Shown piece after piece: positions 1 through 8,705 of a DNA stretch of 60,315 nucleotides (positions are counted from its first letter, which is position 1; every line of letters starts with the position of its first letter). A program made the position numbers and the translations under genes. This stretch comes from an uncultured Actinomyces sp. (GTDB lineage Bacteria; Actinomycetota; Actinomycetes; Actinomycetales; Actinomycetaceae). The stretch lies in contig CALEXZ010000063.1 in NCBI GenBank assembly GCA_937926195.1, positions 1 to 60,315 on the forward strand, given 5' to 3'. A model generated the notes under the pieces. It ran no database searches and was not told the DNA's origin. It was given only the letters and a program-made list of their open reading frames with translations.

Positions 1-361
1 GGACGGCGTACTGCTCGGCGGGCAGGCCGAAGGCGTCGTAGCCCATCGTGTACAGGACGTTCTTGCCGGCCATCCGGGTGAAGCGTGCGACGACGTCGGT
101 GGCGATGTAGCCCAGCGGGTGGCCCACGTGCAGCCCCTTGCCCGAGGGGTAGGGGAACATGTCGAGCAGGAAGAACTTGTCCTTGGCGGCACCGGGGCCG
201 GCGAGCGCCCCCTCCGGGTTATCGGAGTGGAAGGTGCCCTCGGCCTCCCACCGGTCCTGCCAGGAGGTCTCGATGGAGTCCGCCAGCGCCGCAGTGTAGC
301 GGTAGGGCGTCGCCGAGGACGCGTCGCCGGCCTGGTCAGGTACCTGGGTGCTGTCGGTCAT
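1..361 (-). CDS. leuS: Leucyl-tRNA synthetase, N-terminal part (runs off the left edge)
   Basis: Class I aminoacyl-tRNA synthetase that charges tRNA-Leu. Only the first 120 residues are in the window. The reading contains the conserved block KDKFFLLDMFPYPSGKGLHV followed by GHPLG, which holds the HIGH-like ATP-binding signature, and then GYDAFGLPAEQYAV, both typical of the LeuRS N-terminus. The ATG at 361 gives an N-terminus starting MTDSTQVPDQ. It is divergent from nhaA across about 240 bases. The rest of the gene lies left of the window. Confidence 0.95.
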   Translation of the reverse strand, partial: MTDSTQVPDQAGDASSATPYRYTAALADSIETSWQDRWEAEGTFHSDNPEGALAGPGAAKDKFFLLDMFPYPSGKGLHVGHPLGYIATDVVARFTRMAGKNVLYTMGYDAFGLPAEQYAV

Positions 362-602
362 GCGCGCCAGCCTATCGCCGGGCACGGCGCGGCCTCGGGG
401 CCGACCGTCCCGTGGGAGGGCGATGCCGGTCACGTCGTCGCCGGGACCCGCCCGCTCGCCGTCGGACGATGACCCCGCTCACCCCGCCCTGGTTGCCGCG
501 CCCGGCTTGATAGCCTCAGCCTTGGATCGCTGGCTCCCCATCTGCCCGGTTGGACCGCCCCGTCCCCGCAGGTGACGCGCCCGCCCCGTACGAGAGGCTC
601 CC

Positions 603-1916
603 ATGACTGCCCAGCCCCGCCCCCTGGCCCGCCTGCTGAGCAGGCTCACCCACGCGCTTGAGGACGAGGTCTTCTCCGGCATGCTCATGGTGGCTGCCGC
701 CGTCCTCGCCCTCGTGTGGTCCAACTCGCCGCTGCGCGGCTCCTACGAGGCGCTCTCCTCCACCCAGGTGGGTCCCGCCTTCCTGCACCTGGACCTGTCG
801 GTGACCCACTGGGCGGCCGACGGCGTCCTGGCGATCTTCTTCTTCGCGGTGGGTCTGGAGCTCAAGCAGGAGTTCGTCGTCGGCTCGCTGCGCGACCTCA
901 GGGAGGCGGCGCTGCCGATGATCGCCGCCGCCTTCGGCATGGCGGGCCCCGCCCTCGTCTACACCGTCGTCCAGCTCGTCGGCGGCGGCGAGATGTCGGG
1001 ATGGGCCGTCCCCACCGCCACCGACATCGCCTTCGCGGTGGCGCTGCTGTCGATCTTCGGGCGCGGACTGCCCCCGGCGGCACGCACCTTCCTGCTCACC
1101 CTCGCCGTCGTCGACGACCTGCTCGCCATCATCGTCATCGCCGTCTTCTACTCCGGCGGAGTGAGCCTGCTGCCCCTGCTGGGCGCGCTGGCGGTCGTCG
1201 CCGTCTTCGCCGTCCTCGTGCACCGCGGCTTCACCGGGTGGTACGTGCTCATCCCGCTGGGCGTGGTCGCCTGGTGCCTCATGCACGCCTCGGGCGTGCA
1301 CGCCACCATCGCCGGAGTCCTGCTGGGTCTGGTCGTGCCGGCCCGGCCCTCCCGCGCCGAGCCCACGGGCATGACCGCGCGCTTCACGCACCTGACGCAC
1401 CCGTGGAGCGCGGGCCTGGCCCTTCCCGTCTTCGCCCTCTTCGCCGCCGGCGTCAACATCGTCGACTCCGGCGGTCTGGCCCAGGTCCTCACGGACCCGG
1501 TGGCGCTGGGCATCTACCTGGGCCTGCCGCTGGGCAAGATCCTGGGTATCTGGGGCTGCGTCGTCGTGCTCACCCGTGTCACCCGGCTGCGCCTGGGCCA
1601 CGGCATCGACAACCAGGACGTGCTGGCGATCTCCGCCCTGGCGGGCATCGGCTTCACGGTGTCCCTGCTCATCGCGGGCCTGGCCTTCACGGAGGCGACG
1701 ACGACGGACCACGCCCGGGCCGCCGTCCTGCTGGGCACGCTCATCGCCATCGTGCTCGGCGCGGTGCTGCTGCGCCTACGGGTGCGCACCCAGCGGCGCG
1801 GTCCGGGCGCGAACAACCACGGCTCGGCGGACCTGGGGCGCCCCGTGCGCGGCACGCTCACCAACGAGGTGCGCCGCCGCAGCGCGCGCGCCCGCAGGCG
1901 ACGCAGGCGCTCCTAG
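603..1916 (+). CDS. nhaA: Na+/H+ antiporter NhaA
   Basis: Inner-membrane antiporter that exchanges cytoplasmic Na+ for external protons and controls pH and sodium. The 437-residue protein has about eleven hydrophobic segments. It carries the two NhaA hallmark motifs: PTATDIAFA, and AVVDDLLAIIVIA with the paired aspartates of the ion-binding site. The ATG at 603 follows a purine-rich GAGAGG. The Arg-rich C-terminal tail (about 40 residues after the last membrane segment) is longer than in enterobacterial NhaA. The stop overlaps the stop of the convergent HIT gene by four bases, so no terminator fits between them. Confidence 0.95.
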   Translation: MTAQPRPLARLLSRLTHALEDEVFSGMLMVAAAVLALVWSNSPLRGSYEALSSTQVGPAFLHLDLSVTHWAADGVLAIFFFAVGLELKQEFVVGSLRDLREAALPMIAAAFGMAGPALVYTVVQLVGGGEMSGWAVPTATDIAFAVALLSIFGRGLPPAARTFLLTLAVVDDLLAIIVIAVFYSGGVSLLPLLGALAVVAVFAVLVHRGFTGWYVLIPLGVVAWCLMHASGVHATIAGVLLGLVVPARPSRAEPTGMTARFTHLTHPWSAGLALPVFALFAAGVNIVDSGGLAQVLTDPVALGIYLGLPLGKILGIWGCVVVLTRVTRLRLGHGIDNQDVLAISALAGIGFTVSLLIAGLAFTEATTTDHARAAVLLGTLIAIVLGAVLLRLRVRTQRRGPGANNHGSADLGRPVRGTLTNEVRRRSARARRRRRRS

Positions 1917-2377
1917 GCCAGGGCTGCCGAGCCGAGGACGGCGGGCACGAAGCGGCCCCAGCCGTCCTCGCGCAGGCCTGCGCGCAGCGTCTCCATCGCC
2001 TCGTCGAGCTCGGTGCCCGCAGCGGGCCGGGCGCAGGCGGGGTTGATGTCGGCCACCTCGTTGATGGGCAGGACGTGCACGTGCAGGTGCGCCACGTCCA
2101 GGCCCACGACGAGGATGCCGGGCCGCAGCGCACCGAAGACCCGCAGCTGGGTGGCGGCGATACGGCGGGCGACGACGGCCAGGTGGGCGACCGTGGCCTC
2201 GTCGGCGTCGACGAGGGTGGTCACCTGCTCGCGGGGGACGACCAGGACGTGCCCGGGAGTCTGCGGCTCGATGGTCGCGAAGGCGACGCACACGTCGTCG
2301 GCCCACACGAAGCGGCCGGGAATCTCGCCTGCGATGATCCGGGTGAAGATGCTGGGCTCGGGTGCTGCGGTGCTCAT
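1913..2377 (-). CDS. HIT family (histidine triad) nucleotide-binding protein
   Basis: Small HIT-fold hydrolase/transferase acting on nucleotide phosphoramidates or dinucleotides. The 154-residue protein starts with the HINT-like segment SIFTRIIAGEIPGRFVWAD. It carries the catalytic triad HLHVHVLP near residues 97-104 (His97, His99, His101). Other blocks fit the family: IEPQTPGHVLVVPRE around 37-50. The substrate cannot be read from the sequence. It converges on nhaA with a four-base overlap. Confidence 0.92.
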   Translation of the reverse strand: MSTAAPEPSIFTRIIAGEIPGRFVWADDVCVAFATIEPQTPGHVLVVPREQVTTLVDADEATVAHLAVVARRIAATQLRVFGALRPGILVVGLDVAHLHVHVLPINEVADINPACARPAAGTELDEAMETLRAGLREDGWGRFVPAVLGSAALA

Positions 2378-2435
2378 GGCAGCAGGGTAGACGCCCGCGG
2401 TGCTCCTGCCCCGGGCACGGCGCCGCCCGCCCCGC

Positions 2436-3140
2436 TCAGGCCAGCACCCACAGGGTGGCGGCGGGAACCTCGACCTCCAGCGTGCCCTCGGGGGCGAGCA
2501 CGGCGCGGATGGTCGTCGAGCGCCGTGCGCGCTGGGCGCCGGCGGGACGCGCGACGACGGCGACGGGCGTGTCCAGGCCGATGCCGGCGGCTGCGAGCCG
2601 TCGCAGGAGCTCGGTGTCGTCGTCGATGCGGGCGACGACGGCGGTGCGTCCCACGGCCACGGTGTCCAGGGCGCGCAGCTCGGGCTGGACGATGCTCCCG
2701 TCGGGCAGGGGGATGGGGTCGCCGTGGGGGTCGCGCACCGGGTGCCCCAGGGCGGAGTCGAGGGCCTGAAGGAGGCGCTCGGAGCAGGCGTGCTCCAGGT
2801 CCTCGGCCTCGGCGTGGACCTCGTCCCAGTCGAAGCCGAGCCGCTCGACGAGGTAGGTCTCCAGCAGGCGGTGCCTGCGCACCATGAGGCAGGCGCGGCG
2901 GCGCCCCTCCTCGCTCAGGGTCACGGCCCGGTAGGGCTCGTGCTCCAGCAGCCCGGCCTCGACCAGGCGCGCGACATTCTCCGAGGCGGTGGAGGGGGCC
3001 ACGCCCATGCGCCGGGCGAGCCCGGTGATGGAGGCTCCGCTGCCGCCCCACTCCGAGGCGGCCCACACGGCCTTGAGGTAGTCCTGGGTGACGGCCGAGT
3101 CGGAGTCGCCGTGAGCGGCGTCGGGGCTGCGCACCTTCAC
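2436..3140 (-). CDS. DtxR/MntR-family metal-dependent transcriptional repressor
   Basis: Metal-responsive DNA-binding regulator of 234 residues. It has an N-terminal winged helix (TQDYLKAVWAASEWGGSG, then GLARRMGVAPSTASENVARLV), the conserved dimerization stretch RRHRLLETYLVERLGFDWDEVHAEAEDLEHACSE-type with His and Glu metal ligands at about residues 85-118, and a C-terminal SH3-like domain (about 155-234). This three-part arrangement and length match DtxR/IdeR rather than the shorter MntR. Whether it senses Mn or Fe is not decidable here. It follows the VKOR gene by four bases, so the two are probably cotranscribed. Confidence 0.9.
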   Translation of the reverse strand: MKVRSPDAAHGDSDSAVTQDYLKAVWAASEWGGSGASITGLARRMGVAPSTASENVARLVEAGLLEHEPYRAVTLSEEGRRRACLMVRRHRLLETYLVERLGFDWDEVHAEAEDLEHACSERLLQALDSALGHPVRDPHGDPIPLPDGSIVQPELRALDTVAVGRTAVVARIDDDTELLRRLAAAGIGLDTPVAVVARPAGAQRARRSTTIRAVLAPEGTLEVEVPAATLWVLA

Positions 3141-3144
3141 GGGC

Positions 3145-3861
3145 TCAGCCGATCATGCGCACGAAGCCGTCCCAGAAGCGGACCAGGACGACGACGACGA
3201 TGACGAGGACGGTGGTGCCGGTCCCCCACCAGCGCGCCTCGGACAGGCGCGCGGCGGCGCGTGCCCCCAGCGGCAGGTTCCCCTGTGCGGCGGCCTCCCC
3301 CCAGGTGGCCCAGGCCATGGGGATCGTCACCGCCCACACGAGCATGCAGTAGGGGCACAGGGCTCCGAAGACCGTGACGGACACGGCGACGAACCAGGCG
3401 ACGAAGACCAGGGCCCCGACGGTGCCTGCGACGAGCCCCCACCAGAACCAGCGCGGCAGCCTCCCGCCGCAGGCGAGCAGCAGCCCGAGGGCCGCCAGCA
3501 CGGCGTAGGCCATGCCACCGATGAAGGCGTTGGGAACGCCCAGGAGGTTGCCCTGCCAGGCGTCGAGGGAGGCCGAGCAGGACACGAAGGGGTTGACGTC
3601 GCACGACAGCGAGCCCATCGGGTCCTTGAGGTGCGTGAGCTCGCTGAGCATGAGCTCGAAGGAGGCGAAGAGGCCGATGGCGGAGCCGACGACGAGCAGC
3701 CAGGCGTAGGAGGCGCGGGCGCCGGTGGCGCGCAGCCAGGCGGGCAGCGAGGCGTCGTCGGGCTCGGGACGGGCCTCGTCGGGCTGGGAGCCGTCGAGGT
3801 AGGCCTCCAGCTCCTCCTCGCTCATCTCGTTGATCTCGGCCTCCGTGGGCACGTGCGCCAT
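3145..3861 (-). CDS. Vitamin K epoxide reductase family (VKOR) membrane protein
   Basis: Quinone-linked membrane oxidoreductase that reoxidizes a DsbA-like thiol oxidase and so drives disulfide formation in exported proteins. The 238-residue protein has a roughly 45-residue acidic cytoplasmic N-tail, then five hydrophobic segments. The periplasmic loop cysteine pair is Cys87 and Cys95 (SCDVNPFVSCS), and the active-site CXXC is CPYC at 169-172. In Actinomyces oris such a VKOR partners with MdbA for pilin folding (established for that species). No thiol oxidase gene is next to it here. It lies between the metallophosphoesterase and DtxR genes on the same strand. Confidence 0.93.
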   Translation of the reverse strand: MAHVPTEAEINEMSEEELEAYLDGSQPDEARPEPDDASLPAWLRATGARASYAWLLVVGSAIGLFASFELMLSELTHLKDPMGSLSCDVNPFVSCSASLDAWQGNLLGVPNAFIGGMAYAVLAALGLLLACGGRLPRWFWWGLVAGTVGALVFVAWFVAVSVTVFGALCPYCMLVWAVTIPMAWATWGEAAAQGNLPLGARAAARLSEARWWGTGTTVLVIVVVVLVRFWDGFVRMIG

Positions 3862-3920
3862 GGGCTCTCCTCATCTGTGCCGGGTCGGCGTCCTCGTGGG
3901 TCCGGCCCCATTGTGCCCGA

Positions 3921-5768
3921 TCAGCCCTCGGCCTCCGCTGCGGCGTCGAGCACGCTCTGGGAGGCGCCGTCGTGCTCGGTGCCGACCGGGGGCACGCCGT
4001 GCCAGGCACCGACGGTGACGGAGGCGTCGGGGTGGACGACGACCGCCCGCCAGCCGACGAGAGCGCCCTGGGCGTCGAAGGACAGCACGTGCAGGTAGGC
4101 GTCGTCGGTGACCGGGCCGATGGAGGTGCCGCCCAGGGCCGCACCGCTGGTGAGGTGGGCGACGGTGGCGTTGTCCCCCTGGGCGACGCCCATGCCCTTC
4201 TCCTGGTGGACGTGCCCGGCCAGGAGCAGCGGGGCGCAGCCGGAGGAGATGAGGGGCCCGAAGGTGTAGGGCTGGTGGATGAGGACGACGTCGACGTCGG
4301 CGCCCACCTCGCAGGTGGCTGCGGCCAGGCGCGCGCCGATCTGCTCGCTGGTCTCGTCACCGCGCTGGTAGGTGCCGCCCGCGGGGGTGCGCTGGGCGTC
4401 GACGTCGCCGATGACGCGCAGCCCGCCGACCTCCTGGACGGTGCCGTCGGTGACGGTCCAGCCGTGGGCGCGCATCTGCTCGGCAGTCTGCTCAGAGTCG
4501 TGGTTGCCGACGGTGAAGACGCGGGCGACGCCGCGCGGGACGGCCGCGGACAGGGCGTTGACGCAGATCTGCTCGGGCTCGGAGCCGGTCATGGTGAGGT
4601 CGCCGTCGTCCATGTGCACCTGGGCCCCGGCCAGGGTGTCCAGGCGGCCGGCGACGTCGATCATGTCGAGGTTGCAGTGCAGGTCCGTGCTCATCACGGC
4701 CGTGATCTCGCCGCGCCCGGCGACGGCGAAGGCCCCCGTGGGGCCGGCGGACGTGGCGGGGGCGCTGGGGGTGGGGGTGGCTGCGGCGGTGGAGGCCGGG
4801 GAGGCCGACGAGACAGTGTCCTCGACCGGGGCGGGGCTCAGCGTCTGTCCGCTCTCGCGCACGGCCACCTCACGGGCCCGGGCCTGGACGTCGGCGGTGT
4901 CGACCGCTCCCCCGCTGGCAGTGACGTCGACGGTCCCGCCGACCTCCTCGGCCGCCCGCCAGGCGGCCTCCAGGTTGGCGTCGACCTCCTCGTAGAAGGC
5001 TGTGTTCTCGTCAACGGCCTCAGTGATGCGGCTGCCGTAGGCGGAGACGACGTCGGCCACGCGCCCGGACAGACGCGCCTCGGCCAGCGGGGTACCGGCC
5101 AGGACCTCCAGACGGGTGCCCGCGCTCGTGCCCGAGCGCAGTGCGGGCACGAGCGCGGAGACGGCCACCGCGCCCACGGTCACGGCCAGGACGAGGCTGG
5201 CGGGGCCGTGGGCGAGGGCCGAGCGCACGGCCTCGCGCAGCCTGCCGCCCGTGGCCAGGCGCCCGGCGGCGACGAGGCACAGGATGACGGAGGCGATGAG
5301 CCCGGCGCGACGCAGCGCGTCGGCCGCCAGGGCGTGCACGCCCGCCCTGATGGTGATCTCCGGGTGGCTGATGAGCCGCATGTAGGCGGCGCTGTCGGTG
5401 GACAGCAGCTCGCCGATGCTCTGCGTCCCGCCCGCGGGCAGGTCTCCCTCGGAGGGGATCTCCCCCAGGACGACGGTGACGCCCAGGACCCCGGCCGGGG
5501 AGTCCATGGAGATCATGCCCAGCGCCCCCAGGTCGAGGGTGGCCCGCGAGTTAAGGGTGGTGGACCACTGGGCGGTGTGGGGGCCCACCGGTGAGGAGGC
5601 CGTGGCCGTGCCCAGCCCGAGGGCCAGTGAGACGAGGGCGGTGACGAGAAGCAGGACGAGGGCGCGCGTCGTGCGCCGGAAGGCGACGGTGCGTGCGTCC
5701 CACCAGCGCGAGAGGGTGCCTGCCAGGCGCAGGAGCCCGGAGGTCTGGCGGCTGCGGCCCTGCGTCAC
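3921..5768 (-). CDS. Membrane-anchored metallophosphoesterase
   Basis: Calcineurin-like phosphoesterase of 615 residues. The C-terminal half has every metal-binding motif in order: DLHCNLD (362-368), DDGDLTMTG (387-395), GNHDSE (421-426), HQP (498-500) and GHVHQ (518-522). The N-terminal half has a signal-anchor-like segment (about 36-56), two more hydrophobic segments (about 157-172 and 189-210), and a Ser/Pro/Thr/Ala linker (310-345). The catalytic domain is therefore probably outside the membrane. The substrate is unknown; candidates are cell-surface phosphodiesters or pyrophosphates. Its start overlaps the HAD phosphatase stop by four bases, so the two are translationally coupled. Confidence 0.85.
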   Translation of the reverse strand: MTQGRSRQTSGLLRLAGTLSRWWDARTVAFRRTTRALVLLLVTALVSLALGLGTATASSPVGPHTAQWSTTLNSRATLDLGALGMISMDSPAGVLGVTVVLGEIPSEGDLPAGGTQSIGELLSTDSAAYMRLISHPEITIRAGVHALAADALRRAGLIASVILCLVAAGRLATGGRLREAVRSALAHGPASLVLAVTVGAVAVSALVPALRSGTSAGTRLEVLAGTPLAEARLSGRVADVVSAYGSRITEAVDENTAFYEEVDANLEAAWRAAEEVGGTVDVTASGGAVDTADVQARAREVAVRESGQTLSPAPVEDTVSSASPASTAAATPTPSAPATSAGPTGAFAVAGRGEITAVMSTDLHCNLDMIDVAGRLDTLAGAQVHMDDGDLTMTGSEPEQICVNALSAAVPRGVARVFTVGNHDSEQTAEQMRAHGWTVTDGTVQEVGGLRVIGDVDAQRTPAGGTYQRGDETSEQIGARLAAATCEVGADVDVVLIHQPYTFGPLISSGCAPLLLAGHVHQEKGMGVAQGDNATVAHLTSGAALGGTSIGPVTDDAYLHVLSFDAQGALVGWRAVVVHPDASVTVGAWHGVPPVGTEHDGASQSVLDAAAEAEG

Positions 5769-6598
5769 GCGGTCCTCACGGACGCCTCGCCGCGCGCGGC
5801 GAGGTCACGGGCCAGGGCGCTGACGTAGGTGGCTGTCTCCTGCCAGTCGGCGACGGCGTGGCAGGGCACGCCCAACGCCTTGACCGGGTAGTCGTTGCCC
5901 TCGGGGTCGAGGCGGTCGCCGATGAAGAGCATGTCGTCCAGGGCGATGCCGGTGACCTCGGCGAGGCGCCGTATGCCGTAGGCCTTGTCGACGCCCTTGA
6001 GCGTGATGTCGACGCTGGTCGAGCCGCCTGAGCGCACCTCGAGCTCGGGCAGGAGGGCGGCGACGGCGTCACGCAGGGCGCCCTTCTTGCGGCCGGTGGG
6101 GTCCCAGGCCTTCTTGGCCTCCAGGGGGGCCTCCTGGCCGAGGGCGGAGAAGGTGATCTGGGAGCCGCGGTCCTCCAGGATGGGGCCCCAGGTGCGCTCC
6201 TCCCACAGGCCCAGCTCGCGGGCCTTGGTCTCGACGACGCGGAAGCCCTCGGCGACCTGCTCGGGGCTGAGGTCGTTGGCGTACACCAGGCGCCAGTCGG
6301 CCCCGGCGGGCGAGTCCGCCTCACCCTGGCCGGGCTCGTAGGTGTAGTAGCGGGTGCCGCAGGTGGGCATGAGGTGCAGGCGGCCGAGCTCGTCGTCGCT
6401 GGCGTCCAGGTGGGCGAGGACCTGGTCGCGGAACTGGAGGATCTGGCCGCCGGAGATGATGCACACGGGCACGACGTCCAGCAGGTCCCGCAGCGCCTGG
6501 GCCATGGGCGCGGGCATCTGGGACTTGGAGGGGGCGAGCGTGTCGTCCAGGTCGAAGGCGACGAGGGCGGTGCTGCGCAGGTTGTCCGGGTCAGTCAT
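5765..6598 (-). CDS. HAD-superfamily (IIB) hydrolase
   Basis: Cytoplasmic HAD phosphatase of 277 residues from the ATG at 6598 (MTDPDNLRS). An upstream in-frame ATG would add 17 residues, but those bases form the metS terminator hairpin. Motif I is FDLDDTLAPSK. Motif II is CIISGG. The lysine of motif III lies in the TLKGVDKAYGIRRL segment. Motif IV is FIGDRLDPEGNDYPVKALG. The cap fits subfamily IIB (sugar-phosphate phosphatases, phosphomannomutase-like). The substrate is not identifiable. It is coupled to the downstream membrane phosphoesterase by ATGA-type overlap. Confidence 0.88.
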   Translation of the reverse strand: MTDPDNLRSTALVAFDLDDTLAPSKSQMPAPMAQALRDLLDVVPVCIISGGQILQFRDQVLAHLDASDDELGRLHLMPTCGTRYYTYEPGQGEADSPAGADWRLVYANDLSPEQVAEGFRVVETKARELGLWEERTWGPILEDRGSQITFSALGQEAPLEAKKAWDPTGRKKGALRDAVAALLPELEVRSGGSTSVDITLKGVDKAYGIRRLAEVTGIALDDMLFIGDRLDPEGNDYPVKALGVPCHAVADWQETATYVSALARDLAARGEASVRTA

Positions 6599-6611
6599 GG
6601 GGGCATTGTGG

Positions 6612-6654
6612 CGCACGTGAGCGCCGCAGGAGAAACCTGCGGCGCTCACGTGCG
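6612..6654 (-). terminator. Perfect 19-bp hairpin downstream of metS
   Basis: Arms 6612-6630 and 6636-6654 are perfect inverted repeats around a five-base loop (AGAAA on the plus strand). It lies 17 bases past the metS stop and just before the HAD gene start. It has no clear U-tract, which is common for actinobacterial terminators. It most likely ends the metP-metS transcript. Confidence 0.8.
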
Positions 6655-6670
6655 GGCTCGGGGGGCGGGG

Positions 6671-6847
6671 TCAGTCCTCCTGCTGCCCGCCTTCACGCAG
6701 GTGGGCGTGGGCGAGGGCGAAGGCGGCGGCGCGCTCCTCGTCCTCCTCGCGGTGCCCGCGCACGACGAGCGCGGTGACGGAGACGGCGAGCCCGCCCCAG
6801 ATGATGATCATGGCGACGAGCATGAGGATGATGGCCTGGGCGGTCAT
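6671..6847 (-). CDS. metS: MetS-type small subunit of the NSS methionine/alanine importer
   Basis: A 58-residue protein with one N-terminal transmembrane helix (AIILMLVAMIIIWGGLAVSV) and a charged cytoplasmic tail ending HAHLREGGQQED. It matches the MetS small-subunit family that accompanies MetP in Corynebacterium (established). It starts one base after the metP stop (TGA-C-ATG), so it is translationally coupled to metP. It is easily missed because of its size. Confidence 0.88.
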   Translation of the reverse strand: MTAQAIILMLVAMIIIWGGLAVSVTALVVRGHREEDEERAAAFALAHAHLREGGQQED

Positions 6848-6848
6848 G

Positions 6849-8396
6849 TCACTTCACCCCCTCGAGGACGTCGAGGTCGGCGGGCTGGAAGTCGTCGACC
6901 GGGGTGCGCCACCTCATGAGGGTGAACACCGCTGTCAGCAGGGCGCCGGCCAGGAGCGTCCCCCAGCCGAAGACGGCCTCGAAGCCTCGCTCGTAGCCGT
7001 AGCCGGAGGTGGCGTAGGAGTAGGCGGCCTGGACGAACATGTACCCCAGCAGGCCGGGGACGACGGCGACGACGAGGACCTTCCACCAGACGCCGACGAC
7101 GTGGGACTCGGAGACGAGGTTGAGGTGGCGCTGCAGGAGCGAGGTGCGTCGCAGCACCCAGCCGATGCCCACGCACATGAGGATGGCTGAGCCGACGACG
7201 CCCAGGTTGTTGATGTAGGCGTCGACGACGTCGAGGTTGTACAGGCCGGTGGTGGTGCCGAAGAGGATGACGGACAGCACGGCCGAGGCGACGCCCGCCA
7301 CGACGGTCGACCTGGGCACGGACCAGCCGGTCTTCTCCGAGACGGCGGGGGCGACCACCTGCAGGATCGAGATGAAGGACGTCAGGCCCGCCATGGAGAA
7401 GGAGCCGAAGAACAGCACACCGAACAGCGGCCCGCCGGGCATCTGGGAGATGACCGTGGGGAAGGTGACGAAGGACAGGCCCACGCCGGAGATGCCCTCG
7501 AGGTCGCCGACCTTGACGTTCTGGACGTTGGCCATGAACCCGAGTGTCGCGAAGACGCCGATGCCGGCGAGGATCTCGAAGGAGGAGTTGGCGAAGGCGG
7601 CGGTCAGCCCCGTGCCCACGAGGTTGGAGCGCGGCTTGAGGTAGGAGGCGTAGGTCAGCATGATGCCGAAGCCGACGGACAGGGAGAAGAAGATCTGGCC
7701 GAAGGCCGCCATCCACACGCGGTAGTCGCCCAGAGCGTCCCACTGGGGGGTGAACAGGGCGTTGAGCCCGTCGGTGGCGCCCGGCAGCAGCAGGGCTCGC
7801 ACGACCAGCACGAGGAACATGACCACGAGCAACGGCAGGAAGAGACGGTTGGCCTTCTCCACCCCCTTGGAGACGCCGCGCGCGACGGTGAAGATGCCGA
7901 AGGCCCACACGAGGACGATGGGCAGGAGGACTCCGGGCACGGGGCTGGCGGCGAGGGACGGGGTCTCGGCCAGGCCGATGTAGCTGTGGAAGAAGGTGCC
8001 CGCGTCGTCACCCCAGGCGAGGTTGAGGGAGAAGGCCGTGTAGGACAGCGACCAGCCGACGATGACGGCGTAGTAGGTCATGATGACGAAGTTGATGACG
8101 ACCTGCCACCAGCCCAGCCACTCGAAGCGTCGGCTCAGGCGGCGGAAGACGGCCGGGGCGGAGCCGCGGAAGCGGTGCCCGAGGGCGTAGTCGAGGAAGA
8201 GGACCGGCAGGCCGGCGGCCAGGAGGGCGACGATGTAGGGCACCATGAAGGCGCCGCCGCCGTTGGTGTAGGCCACGCCGGGGAAGCGCCAGATGTTGCC
8301 GAGGCCGATGGCGGAGCCGATGGCCGCCATGAGGAAGCCGAACTGGCCGCTCCACTGCTCTCGCTCGGTGCGTGGCTGCGGGGTGCTGGAGGACAT
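6849..8396 (-). CDS. metP: Sodium-dependent amino-acid transporter of the NSS/SNF family (MetP-like)
   Basis: Na+-coupled importer of 515 residues with about twelve hydrophobic segments. The opening WSGQFGFLMAAIGSAIGLGN followed by IWRFPGVAYTNGGGAF is the NSS signature that forms the Na1/Na2 and substrate site (TM1). GQIFFSLSVGFGIMLTYASY is the conserved TM6 region. In Corynebacterium glutamicum the MetPS pair imports methionine and alanine; that specificity is inferred here from the adjacent MetS-type small subunit. Divergent from deoD. Confidence 0.92.
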   Translation of the reverse strand: MSSSTPQPRTEREQWSGQFGFLMAAIGSAIGLGNIWRFPGVAYTNGGGAFMVPYIVALLAAGLPVLFLDYALGHRFRGSAPAVFRRLSRRFEWLGWWQVVINFVIMTYYAVIVGWSLSYTAFSLNLAWGDDAGTFFHSYIGLAETPSLAASPVPGVLLPIVLVWAFGIFTVARGVSKGVEKANRLFLPLLVVMFLVLVVRALLLPGATDGLNALFTPQWDALGDYRVWMAAFGQIFFSLSVGFGIMLTYASYLKPRSNLVGTGLTAAFANSSFEILAGIGVFATLGFMANVQNVKVGDLEGISGVGLSFVTFPTVISQMPGGPLFGVLFFGSFSMAGLTSFISILQVVAPAVSEKTGWSVPRSTVVAGVASAVLSVILFGTTTGLYNLDVVDAYINNLGVVGSAILMCVGIGWVLRRTSLLQRHLNLVSESHVVGVWWKVLVVAVVPGLLGYMFVQAAYSYATSGYGYERGFEAVFGWGTLLAGALLTAVFTLMRWRTPVDDFQPADLDVLEGVK

Positions 8397-8705
8397 GGGA
8401 AGAGGCCTTCCGAGGTCGTACGTACGGTGGCTGCCGCCGGTCCGTGACGGGCGACGGTCGGCCGCGCCTGCGAGGGAGGGGCGCAGCCAGGGATGTCCGC
8501 ACGCTACGCGCGCCGGTCAACCCAGAACGGGCCGTTCCACATCCCGGGAAGTACGTCCTGTGTCACACTGGGCGGGCAGTCCGCTCGCCGTCGGCCCCTG
8601 GTGCGGCCCAGACGGGTGGTCCTCGTCGGTCCCGTGCCCCGGAGCCTCCCTGGTCCCTGTCCCCGGCGGCGGGCGGCCGTACCCGAACGACCTCAAGGAG
8701 GCCTC
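8397..8705. other. Divergent intergenic region between metP and deoD
   Basis: 309 bases without a credible gene. It should hold both divergent promoters, but I cannot assign convincing -35/-10 pairs. The one clear element is a strong Shine-Dalgarno AAGGAGG at 8695-8701, four bases before the deoD ATG at 8706. An imperfect palindrome GAACGGGCCGTTC occurs near 8525-8537 (arms GAACG/CGTTC); its role is unknown. Confidence 0.5.

Noticed and set aside
516..1712. 398-residue open frame on the minus strand antisense to nhaA
   Set aside because: Composition is an Asp/Gly/His/Arg-rich shadow caused by GC-rich third positions of nhaA; no domain, and nhaA is unambiguous.
716..2887. 723-residue plus-strand frame spanning nhaA, the HIT gene and the DtxR gene
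   Set aside because: Arg/Pro/Gly-rich shadow crossing three real genes on two strands.
3972..5594. 540-residue plus-strand frame opposite the metallophosphoesterase
   Set aside because: Gly/Asp/Val shadow; the opposite strand has all five metal-binding motifs in order.
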